Assembly: GCF_002812125.1 (NCBI RefSeq)
Contig: NZ_NPDQ01000007.1
Coordinates: forward strand, 124,001-188,000
Source of the DNA: Leptospira brenneri
Lineage (GTDB): Bacteria > Spirochaetota > Leptospiria > Leptospirales > Leptospiraceae
DNA length: 64,000 bases
Direction: 5' to 3'
Of the stretch, positions 26,534 to 34,182 are shown piece after piece. The position numbers were made by a program, and so were the translations under genes. Below the pieces are notes generated by a model. The model was given only the letters and a program-made list of their open reading frames with translations, had not been told where the DNA came from and searched no databases. Within the stretch, counting starts at the first letter, position 1. Each line of letters opens with the position of its first letter.

Positions 26534-27979
26534 ATGAATGAATATAAACTTTGGATTGATGGTAAGTGGGTAAATACAAACGGCGGGAAACTTATGGACA
26601 TCGAAAATCCTGCCACTGGAGAAAAGATTGCACAAGTGATTGATGCCAGTGCCGCTGATGTAGACAATGCAGCAAAAGCAGCTCACAGGGCTTTTTATGA
26701 TGGCAGATGGTCGGGAATCACTCCAAGCGAACGTTCTAAAGCCATTTGGAAATTAGCAGATCTTTTAGAAGCAAAAACAGAAGAGTTTGCCAAACAAGAA
26801 TCGCTCAATGCTGGAAAACCTTATAAAAATTTAAGTTTAGCTGGTGACATTCCTTTTGCTGTGGACAACATTCGATTTTTTGCTACCGCAGCTCGTGACG
26901 TACAGGGAAGCCGTGCAAACGAATACCAACCAGGATATACTTCCATCTTACGTAGAGAACCAGTGGGTGTGGTTGGTCAAATTGCCCCTTGGAACTATCC
27001 TTTACTTATGGCTGTTTGGAAATTTGGACCAGCACTCGCAGCAGGTTGTACTGTCATTTTAAAACCGGCACCAGGAACTCCAATCACAACACTTATGTTA
27101 GCTGAACTAACAAAAGAAGCAGGAATTCCTGATGGAGTGATCAATATTGTGACTGGTGGCAATGCCGCAGGTCAGGCCATTGTGGACCATCCACTCGTAC
27201 GTATGGTTTCTCTAACCGGATCTACCGGAACGGGAAAAAATATTATGAAATCCGCATCGGATTCCTTAAAACGAGTGCATTTAGAACTCGGAGGGAAAGC
27301 TCCCCTTCTCGTTTTTGATGATGTAGACATCAATCTTTTTGCCGCAAAAGCAGCGTTTGGTGCCACATGTAACTCTGGCCAAGATTGTACGGCTGCCACA
27401 AGGATTCTGGTTCCCAAAGCCCTCGAGAAAAAAATCACCGAGGCCGTTGTTGATGCCATGAAAGCAGTCAATGTGGGTGATCCATTCAAGGACCAAACAG
27501 AAATGGGTCCTCTGATTTCTGCCATCCACCGTGAACGAGTTTTAGGATTTATGGATCGTGCTAAAAAACAAGGAGCTAAAATTCTCACTGGTGGAGAAAT
27601 TCCGAAAGGGTTTGAAAAAGGATATTTCTTTGCACCCACGGTGATCACCAATGTCGAACAAAACTTTGATGTAGTTCAAAATGAAATTTTTGGCCCAGTT
27701 CTCACCATCCAATCCTATGAGAACGAGGAAGAAGGAATAAGATTAGCAAATGATGTAAATTATGGCCTTGCTTCATCGATTTGGACAAAGGATATAGCGC
27801 GCGCTATGCGAGTTGCCAAAAGGTTTGAGTTTGGAACCGTTTGGGTGAACGACCATTTGCCATTGGCTTCTGAAACACCGCATGGAGGATTCAAACAGTC
27901 CGGATTTGGAAAAGATTTGTCAGCCGAATCTGTAGGCGATTATCTAATCACCAAACATGTAATGGTGGGAGGAGTTTAA
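26534..27979 (+). CDS. aldehyde dehydrogenase, probable 4-aminobutyraldehyde dehydrogenase
   Basis: The 481-residue protein is an NAD-type aldehyde dehydrogenase with APWNYP (151-156), LTGSTGTG, Glu251 in LELGGK and catalytic Cys285 in NSGQDCTAATR. The sequence style (YKLWIDGKWV, ENPATGE, FFATAARDVQG) is closest to PatD/YdcW and betaine-aldehyde-type enzymes, which oxidise amino-aldehydes. In this operon the natural substrate would be 4-aminobutanal derived from putrescine, giving GABA for gabT. It lies seven bases after gabT. A strong hairpin follows the stop. Confidence 0.85.
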   Translation: MNEYKLWIDGKWVNTNGGKLMDIENPATGEKIAQVIDASAADVDNAAKAAHRAFYDGRWSGITPSERSKAIWKLADLLEAKTEEFAKQESLNAGKPYKNLSLAGDIPFAVDNIRFFATAARDVQGSRANEYQPGYTSILRREPVGVVGQIAPWNYPLLMAVWKFGPALAAGCTVILKPAPGTPITTLMLAELTKEAGIPDGVINIVTGGNAAGQAIVDHPLVRMVSLTGSTGTGKNIMKSASDSLKRVHLELGGKAPLLVFDDVDINLFAAKAAFGATCNSGQDCTAATRILVPKALEKKITEAVVDAMKAVNVGDPFKDQTEMGPLISAIHRERVLGFMDRAKKQGAKILTGGEIPKGFEKGYFFAPTVITNVEQNFDVVQNEIFGPVLTIQSYENEEEGIRLANDVNYGLASSIWTKDIARAMRVAKRFEFGTVWVNDHLPLASETPHGGFKQSGFGKDLSAESVGDYLITKHVMVGGV

Positions 27980-27995
27980 TTTCTAGTCCCAATGT

Positions 27996-28055
27996 GAAAC
28001 AATCGGATGTCCAAAAGATCATAACATCCCAAAAGAATCCGATTGTTTCTTTTTT
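27996..28055 (+). terminator. Rho-independent terminator of the gab operon
   Basis: A perfect 13-base inverted repeat (27996-28008 and 28037-28049, arms GAAACAATCGGAT and ATCCGATTGTTTC) is followed by six T. The 28-base loop also holds ACATCC at 28024-28029, which could pair with GGATGT (28005-28010) in a competing inner hairpin. Confidence 0.8.
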
Positions 28056-28111
28056 CCATTGGTTGGCACCAAGCTTCCACTCATTCGATGATTTAGATAA
28101 ACCGGGAACGA

Positions 28112-28801
28112 TTAAACTAAAGCGGCTTGTTTTAAAAAATCTTTGAAGGTATCAATGTCTTTTGTGAAAAAAACTGGTTTTGGGGCCTTTGTCTCTTTCA
28201 AAAGAAACACAATCCCTTGGTTGTGGAGAACCACTTGCTCCAATTCTTCTGGGGTGTATGTATAAGTTACATTTCCAGAATGGAATAAAAACTTCCCATT
28301 CTCTTCTCTTAAACTTCCCGAACCGATTCGTTTGAAGTTTTTCAGTCCATCTTCCATAGAATCAATATCCGAAGACTCTTCACCAAACGTAAGTTTACCG
28401 GAATAATCTAAAAACAAAGTTCCTTCAATTTGGAATCTACTTTCTTTGGCGGTAGGAGGTTCCTCTTCCAGATTTCCATCCCCTGTGGGGCGCAAAACTT
28501 CCGATTTTTGAACTACCGAAGGAGTTGGTTCTTCAGGCAAAGAATAGGAAAGGTGACGGTCATCAGAAATGGCCCGTTCTTTTCGAATTCGTTCGTCCAG
28601 TTGGGGAGAGACTGAAGGGCCTTGCGGCATGCGGTATTGACCGGAAGTTTGGGGTTTTCTGGGAGTGTAAGATGCAGGCTTCGATTTTTGTGGAGAAAGA
28701 GCTACGTACAGAAAACATAGGACACCCACAAGGATCATAGCAAAGGCAGCAAACAACATACTACCTATATTATCTTGCCAAACAGCGAATCTCTTGATCA
28801 C
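28112..28801 (-). CDS. membrane-anchored protein of unknown function
   Basis: The 229-residue protein has one membrane helix near the N-terminus (MLFAAFAMILVGVLCFLYVAL, about 15-35). A proline- and charge-rich linker (about 40-120) follows, then a small domain (about 125-229) with FQIEGTLFLDYSGKLTFGEE and VTYTYTPEELEQVVL, which looks mostly beta. I do not recognise the family. The start is GTG at 28801; an ATG at 28759 would remove the short cytosolic leader but leave the helix. It diverges from the PpiD/SurA-like gene. Confidence 0.6.
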   Translation of the reverse strand: MIKRFAVWQDNIGSMLFAAFAMILVGVLCFLYVALSPQKSKPASYTPRKPQTSGQYRMPQGPSVSPQLDERIRKERAISDDRHLSYSLPEEPTPSVVQKSEVLRPTGDGNLEEEPPTAKESRFQIEGTLFLDYSGKLTFGEESSDIDSMEDGLKNFKRIGSGSLREENGKFLFHSGNVTYTYTPEELEQVVLHNQGIVFLLKETKAPKPVFFTKDIDTFKDFLKQAALV

Positions 28802-28844
28802 ATTTTTTCTTTACAAGGGCTTCGGAAACGGAAACGCTTCCTTT

Positions 28845-30086
28845 ATGTTCGAAGAAGAACCCTCTACCCTCAAAGAAAAAATCTATCGCGGAATCATTGC
28901 TCTCTTTTTATTCATTTTGGTCGGAACCCTTATCATCACCTTTTTGCCTGGTGACGCGGAACAAAGCCTTGTAGGCGCCATCACAGGCCAAAATTCGACC
29001 AAAGCAGGGACCATTGCGGGACGGAGCATCCCGGTCGACTACTTCAATGCCGCTAAACGTGATTGTTACTACAGATACCAACAATATGGCAGAGAAACGG
29101 CCCAAAACCCCGAACTTCTGAACTCATGTGCCTTCTCCACTGTGAAGGAAATTTACATTGCCAATGACATTGCAACCGCTGTCGGTTTCCAGGTTTCTGA
29201 AATTAGCATCAAACGTGAGATGTCCAAACAAGCACGTGAAATCCACAAGGAGTCTGTCTCGCAAGCAGGTTACGGAGAGGAAGATTCTCGTTCTCTTTCA
29301 GAAATCTACCAACAGATCTACCGTTCCGCTCCCATGAATTACCGTATCGATTCCTCTACGGGATACGCACTTTACCCAAACTTTTTGGACCAACCTTTCA
29401 CTCCGACAGAAAACGAAGCGGAGCTTGAAGACGAAGCCAAACGGGCAAAAATTTCTTTCCGGATCGTGGCTGTTTCCGAGGTCAATCTCCTCAATGCTGT
29501 GGAAGCCAAAATCAACATTTCTGACGCAGACCTGCAAAAAGAATACGAGAAAGAAAAAAAAGACGGGACTCTTGCCAAGGATCCGTCAGGAAATTTCGTC
29601 AGTTTTGAATCAAGGAAACCCTTACTTCTATCCAAAATGAAATTTGATCGCAAAAGAAAAGAAGTCGAAGTTTGGAAAGGTCGCATTGCGGCAAAAGTTT
29701 CCGAGCCAAATGCGCTAGAAGCCATTGCAGCCGAAACCCTCCAACCGATCGAAACAGTATCCAATGTCTCTTTGTCTGATCTCAAACTAGTGACCTCCAA
29801 TCGTGGCAATAGCTACCGTTTGGCGAACTCAAGCAAGTTCTGGGAAGCTCTTGCCAATGATCCTTTTAGCAAAAAAACCGTGGTTGGACCTTTCTCTGAC
29901 AATGACAAACAGGTCTATGTGGAATTTGGTGCACTGACTTACGGACAAACCACAGCCAAAAAACCGACTGACCAAGCTGCAGATTTTTTGAAACAAAGGC
30001 AACTTCTTAGCTTTTTTCTTGAAATAAACCAGTCCATAGCAGCAGAATACAACGTAGAGAAAAAAGGCCTTCTCTCTTTAGAATAA
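28845..30086 (+). CDS. membrane-anchored SurA/PpiD-like protein lacking an obvious PPIase domain
   Basis: I choose ATG 28845 (413 residues) over an upstream TTG (28794) because the longer form overlaps the divergent gene. The protein has a short cytosolic head, one membrane helix (about 17-36, GIIALFLFILVGTLIITFLP) and a large outer region. The segment AGTIAGRSIPVDYFNAAKRD, followed by helices, resembles the SurA_N/PpiD N-terminal chaperone domain. The middle is charged and helical, with a long insertion, and I see no parvulin active-site motifs. The likely role is a periplasmic folding helper. Its stop codon directly abuts the cheX start. Confidence 0.6.
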   Translation: MFEEEPSTLKEKIYRGIIALFLFILVGTLIITFLPGDAEQSLVGAITGQNSTKAGTIAGRSIPVDYFNAAKRDCYYRYQQYGRETAQNPELLNSCAFSTVKEIYIANDIATAVGFQVSEISIKREMSKQAREIHKESVSQAGYGEEDSRSLSEIYQQIYRSAPMNYRIDSSTGYALYPNFLDQPFTPTENEAELEDEAKRAKISFRIVAVSEVNLLNAVEAKINISDADLQKEYEKEKKDGTLAKDPSGNFVSFESRKPLLLSKMKFDRKRKEVEVWKGRIAAKVSEPNALEAIAAETLQPIETVSNVSLSDLKLVTSNRGNSYRLANSSKFWEALANDPFSKKTVVGPFSDNDKQVYVEFGALTYGQTTAKKPTDQAADFLKQRQLLSFFLEINQSIAAEYNVEKKGLLSLE

Positions 30087-30551
30087 ATGCAAATTAAAGC
30101 CGACTTCATCAACCCGTTCCTGGAAGCAGCCACCATCGTTTTTCGCGATGTGTTACAACAGGATCTCATCCGAGGTAAAATCGGAATCAAGGATTCTCCC
30201 GCACCGAGCCACGAAATTGCGATTATCATCGGTGTGGTGGGTTCCTTTAGTGGTGAAGTGGTTTATAGTATGAACCTCGATGCTGCGTACAAAGTGTCCC
30301 GAAAACTAGTGCCGGGCCTCTCTGACGAAGATGTAAAAAATGAATACAAAGACATCCTCGGTGAGATTGCCAACATGACCACAGGTAATGCAATGAACAT
30401 TTTCACTTCGGCAGGCCAATCAGTAGAGATCACAACACCTAATATCCAAGAGACAAATCACACTTCTGTTCGGTTCAATAAAAAACCAACACTCTCCATC
30501 AACTTATATTCTAAGTTTGGAAGAATTGAAGTGAATGTCGCAATCGCTTAA
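30087..30551 (+). CDS. cheX: CheX-type CheY-P phosphatase
   Basis: The 154-residue protein carries the CheX/CheC catalytic motif in LGEIANMTTGNA, with Glu93 and Asn96 in the ExxN spacing needed to activate water against CheY-P. The GVVGSFSGEVVYSM strand and length also match CheX. Spirochaetes use CheX rather than CheZ for signal termination in chemotaxis. The gene is not beside other chemotaxis genes; it directly follows the anchored PpiD-like gene, with no gap, and may be translated from the same message. Confidence 0.88.
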   Translation: MQIKADFINPFLEAATIVFRDVLQQDLIRGKIGIKDSPAPSHEIAIIIGVVGSFSGEVVYSMNLDAAYKVSRKLVPGLSDEDVKNEYKDILGEIANMTTGNAMNIFTSAGQSVEITTPNIQETNHTSVRFNKKPTLSINLYSKFGRIEVNVAIA

Positions 30552-30561
30552 AGTTTAATTC

Positions 30562-31542
30562 TTAAATCGAAGAACCTAAAACCCGCAGTCTCTCGCGGGT
30601 TTCTTTTCTAAAATCATAACCAGGCACAGAAGTTTTTCCTTCCACTCCATTCATATAGAGTTGGTAGTATTTTAAAGACCGTTCCAAATCCCTTTCCTCC
30701 CAACTACTCTCATAAACCTTTCCCAAGTAATGATGAGCAGGAAGAAACTCTGCAGAATCTTTAAAATTCTTTATGATATTTACAAGTTGGTGGGCCGCCG
30801 AACGAAATTCCCTTTTACGAATCAGAAGAACCGCCATCGCATAATGAGATCTAGGTGTAAGTTCAGGGTGTTTTGGAAATTCAGTCACAAGTTTTAAGTA
30901 TTCACGATAAGCTTTCTCTTCCGAATCAGGATTTCCAATGCGATCTAGAGAACGAGCTAGTTCAAATTGAGTTTTAATTTTGATATCTGGATCTTCTTGT
31001 TTTTCTACAAGACCTGTGGATTCTTTCTCTTTGCCATCAAGGCCAAATAGATTTGTGTTTTCTACACGAGAAAACTTTGCTGCATCCCCTTCTTTGCCAT
31101 AAGAATCAGTAAATTCATTCTCTGCAGATTTTTTTTGGTCACGTGTGAGATATGCTTTTCCTTTTTGAAAAGAAGCCTGGGAAGGATCGATCACTTCCTT
31201 CTTTTTTTTCTTTTTATCAGCAGATTTTGTCTTTGTTGTAACAGAAGTTTGTGGGTTCACTGAAGCACTAGTTTCTGTATTTGAACTAGTTTGGTTTGAA
31301 GTGACAACAGTCGATTTTAGATCAGAATTGCTATTAGAGTTAAGGTTTTTAGAAGAACTACTATTTAGATCTCCAGGTTTCGAATTCTCTTGAGTTTCGG
31401 AATTTTGATTCCAGGTTTCCGGAAAAGGTAAAAACAATTCCGTTGTTTGTGCAGAAATCTTAAATACGGAAAGAACCGCAAAGAATAGAAAAATCAAAAA
31501 GTTTCGGAAAACAAATTTAAGGTGCAAAGACAAAACCTTCAT
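30562..31542 (-). CDS. exported TPR-type protein with Ser/Asn-rich linker
   Basis: The 326-residue protein starts with a signal peptide (LIFLFFAVLSVFKISAQ, cleavage near residue 32). A low-complexity region rich in S, N, T and K follows (about 45-115). The C-terminal half is helical with TPR-like repeats: QFELARSLDRIGNPDSEEKAYREYL and HYAMAVLLIRKREFRSAAHQLVNIIKNF resemble YbgF/BamD-type helices. It is the last gene of a three-gene envelope operon and its start overlaps the preceding stop (ATGA). The final codons lie under the cheX terminator of the opposite strand. Confidence 0.65.
   Translation of the reverse strand: MKVLSLHLKFVFRNFLIFLFFAVLSVFKISAQTTELFLPFPETWNQNSETQENSKPGDLNSSSSKNLNSNSNSDLKSTVVTSNQTSSNTETSASVNPQTSVTTKTKSADKKKKKKEVIDPSQASFQKGKAYLTRDQKKSAENEFTDSYGKEGDAAKFSRVENTNLFGLDGKEKESTGLVEKQEDPDIKIKTQFELARSLDRIGNPDSEEKAYREYLKLVTEFPKHPELTPRSHYAMAVLLIRKREFRSAAHQLVNIIKNFKDSAEFLPAHHYLGKVYESSWEERDLERSLKYYQLYMNGVEGKTSVPGYDFRKETRERLRVLGSSI
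30579..30607 (+). terminator. cheX terminator inside the end of the convergent gene
   Basis: AAACCCGC (30579-30586) pairs with GCGGGTTT (30595-30602), with an eight-base loop, and CTTTT follows. It lies 27 bases after the cheX stop and within the last codons of the minus-strand TPR-type gene. Confidence 0.75.
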
Positions 31543-32273
31543 CGTAAACTTTTAGGAATTCGTTCCAGACTTCTTGGTTTTCCAAGACCTTCACTAGGCT
31601 CCGGTGGTTTTGGTAATTTCAATGTTTCCAAATTCTTTTCTTCGTTTTTGGCCTTCACTTTTTTTTCTAATTCAGAAACTCGGTCGAGCATCCTTTGCAT
31701 TCTAAGTTCTGAATCGGAATCCGAACCAGAAGTTGATTTTGTGTCTTCTTTGGGTTGAATCGGTTGTACATCAATCGGAGCAGGGATCAGTCCATCACCT
31801 GACGGAGTGTAGATGGGGGGAACAGAGGTATCTTCCGCTTTACGATTTCTAAAATCATACTCTTTCCCCAAAAAATCTTGTTCTTCGGGAATGGTATCAT
31901 GTGAGTATCCATTGGATTCACGTTCACTGATAAAATCAAATTGCATCTTACGATTGGATTCGTATTTTAAATCTTCTGGGTCAGACATTCGAACATCTTT
32001 CCGTTTACGATTGTAGTCCCTTTCAATTTCAGTAAGAAACAAACTCCGGGTATCTTGAGCAAGTTGCAAACCTTGGGGTTTGGCATTCTCCCAACCATTA
32101 CTCCAACCCACATAAATGGCCATAATCAGAAAAAATATAAAAAGCGAGATGGCAATTTTTTTTAACAGGTCTTGGACTTGCGGAGGGATCTTATCCACAA
32201 GGCCATCGACAGCACCCATCATCTTTTGGGTGTCTACATTGACTTTCGGTATATTGATATTTTTAATGTCCAC
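31539..32273 (-). CDS. single-span membrane protein of unknown function
   Basis: The 244-residue protein has one hydrophobic helix (about 40-59, ISLFIFFLIMAIYVGWSNGW). A charged region follows, then a coiled-coil-like stretch near the end (LRMQRMLDRVSELEKKVKAKNEEKNLETL, about 187-215). I do not recognise a family. It starts with GTG at 32273, five bases after a GAAGAG formed by the end of the OmpA-like gene, and it is coupled to the TPR-type gene by ATGA. It may be a linking protein in an envelope complex with its neighbours. Confidence 0.6.
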   Translation of the reverse strand: MDIKNINIPKVNVDTQKMMGAVDGLVDKIPPQVQDLLKKIAISLFIFFLIMAIYVGWSNGWENAKPQGLQLAQDTRSLFLTEIERDYNRKRKDVRMSDPEDLKYESNRKMQFDFISERESNGYSHDTIPEEQDFLGKEYDFRNRKAEDTSVPPIYTPSGDGLIPAPIDVQPIQPKEDTKSTSGSDSDSELRMQRMLDRVSELEKKVKAKNEEKNLETLKLPKPPEPSEGLGKPRSLERIPKSLR

Positions 32274-32275
32274 GT

Positions 32276-34132
32276 TTACTCTTCCGAAATTTTAAAGACG
32301 ACCCTTCTGTTCGTCCCACGGCCTTCTTCTGTCTGGTTGTCCGCAAGTGGAGCCGAAGAACCCTGACCAATCACTGCAATTCGCGATTCTTCTATTTTAT
32401 GTTTAGACTTCAAATAATTAGCAACCGAATTTGCTCTTTCGAGTGATAACTTTTGGTTGGCTGATTTTGTCCCCACATTGTCCGTATGGCCTTCGATTGA
32501 TACTTTCAAATTGGCAGATCTTCGCAAAATCCCTGCCAATCTGTCTAGTTCCGGCTCTGATTCTTTGGCAAGTTCAGCAGAGCGAAAGGCAAAAAACAAA
32601 TTGTTCATCACAATTTGGTTTCCTTTTTTTAGTTTGGGAAGGACAAGAAGGACGGTTTTTTCTTTGTCCTCTTTTTCCTTACCCACCAAATTCAGGTTTT
32701 GTGAAACAGGCAGATATCCTTCCTTTTCACCGTAAAACCCATAATTCTCATCATAAGGCAGAATAATACTAAACTCGCCAGTATTTGGATCACTGACGGT
32801 GGATCCGATGGATTTTTTTCGAATCAAGGACTCATATTGTACATGAGCGGAAAGAGGTTTTCCTTCCTCATCGACAACCTTCCCTTTAATCACCACCACT
32901 GGGTCTGGTTGGAAATGGTGAGGAATAGCCGCCATATACAATTCTCCATCCCGAGATACATAAGCCCAATTCCCAACAGCCGGGATGCTAAAAAAGTTAA
33001 CACCTCTTAGGTTTGATGATAATTCTTGTGGTTCCGACCAAGAAGTCCAAGAATCGTTTTGCCTTCTTGAAATGAATATAGAAATTCCTTCTTTTCGTCC
33101 AGAAGATGAGAAGTATAATGTTTTGTCATCTGGAGCAAGGAAAGGTGCCATCTCCTCTTCCCCGGTATTCAACGTATTTCCTAAGTTAATCCCTTCTTCA
33201 AAGACACCCGTATCATTCTGCAAACTTACATACAAATCCAACTTACCAAAATTTTTCTTTTGTTGGGCGGAATAAATCAGTGTCCGGCCACTCGATGCCA
33301 ATGCCGACCCACCAAACACTTGTTGGTTTGGATTATCTGCCTTTCGATACCAATTATAAAAACTTGGAAAATTGATCGGTGTAGGCATTGACCAACCAGA
33401 TTCTGTTTTATGAGTTTTATAGAGAGGAGCACGATTTTGAATTTTTTCAGAACGTTCTTTATATTCTGTTTCTAACTTAGTTAGGACAATATGAAATTCT
33501 TTTGGATTCTGTGCTTCTCTAGATGCAATTTGCGATTTGTACATCATCTCTTTTTTGAGATTGTCCAACATTTCCTCTTCGCCAAAATTACCAAAAACAA
33601 AAAGTTCATTCCCTCCAGGAAGAGCTGAAATCACAGCAGATGGGAAACGATTGTTCAGTGGGCTAGGGAGTTGTTCCCCTTGCATCCAAAATCCGTATTG
33701 GTCTCGTTTGGCGGCCCAGATTTTTTGTGTGGATCTACCACCTTCACGGACAAGAGCCGTCCAAAATAAAATTTTTCCATCCGGAGTTGATTGTGGATTA
33801 AAAGAAAATAGGCCCCCTGTCACATACCTAGGGATTTTTTTCAAAGTCCAATCTGGAGTTTTACCAGATTCAAAAGGTTCTATCTCATAACGGATGGGGC
33901 TACAAGTATCTCCTTGCACATCGCATAACATCCGTATCTTTTTTCCTGCCAAATAAGCCAGTTCTTCCTGTAAAACACCACTACTGATTCGAAAAACCTG
34001 TTTGTCTGTGCGAAGGAGATGGCCTGTATTCAGGAGGTCTCCCTCAAGAACCTGGATTCCATTTTTTACACTTTGTGAGCTAATGAGCCCATTCCCAAAA
34101 AGGAGGAGAATGATGATGAGAATCCGTGCCAT
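32276..34132 (-). CDS. OmpA-family outer membrane protein with PD40/WD40-like repeats
   Basis: The 618-residue protein has a signal peptide (residues 1-19). The centre holds PD40-like propeller repeats (FLAPDDKTLYFSSSGRKEG and similar, about 110-390) and a carboxypeptidase-regulatory-like segment (KGKVVDEEGKPLSAHV, about 405-480). The last 115 residues are an OmpA C-terminal domain with EGHTDNVGTKSANQKLSLERA and GRGTNRRVVF, containing the Asp and Arg that bind diaminopimelate in peptidoglycan. This layout resembles the gliding- and stress-related PD40-OmpA proteins of other bacteria. It would tether the outer membrane to the wall. It leads a three-gene operon. Confidence 0.85.
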   Translation of the reverse strand: MARILIIILLLFGNGLISSQSVKNGIQVLEGDLLNTGHLLRTDKQVFRISSGVLQEELAYLAGKKIRMLCDVQGDTCSPIRYEIEPFESGKTPDWTLKKIPRYVTGGLFSFNPQSTPDGKILFWTALVREGGRSTQKIWAAKRDQYGFWMQGEQLPSPLNNRFPSAVISALPGGNELFVFGNFGEEEMLDNLKKEMMYKSQIASREAQNPKEFHIVLTKLETEYKERSEKIQNRAPLYKTHKTESGWSMPTPINFPSFYNWYRKADNPNQQVFGGSALASSGRTLIYSAQQKKNFGKLDLYVSLQNDTGVFEEGINLGNTLNTGEEEMAPFLAPDDKTLYFSSSGRKEGISIFISRRQNDSWTSWSEPQELSSNLRGVNFFSIPAVGNWAYVSRDGELYMAAIPHHFQPDPVVVIKGKVVDEEGKPLSAHVQYESLIRKKSIGSTVSDPNTGEFSIILPYDENYGFYGEKEGYLPVSQNLNLVGKEKEDKEKTVLLVLPKLKKGNQIVMNNLFFAFRSAELAKESEPELDRLAGILRRSANLKVSIEGHTDNVGTKSANQKLSLERANSVANYLKSKHKIEESRIAVIGQGSSAPLADNQTEEGRGTNRRVVFKISEE

Positions 34133-34182
34133 ACCATACGAAATGTCGGTTGAAACCTCCGATTCCCTTAGAAAATTGACTT

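Noticed and set aside
27172..27651. A long antisense frame inside the aldehyde dehydrogenase gene
   Set aside because: The plus-strand frame has full family motifs; antisense frames over conserved coding regions are common artefacts.
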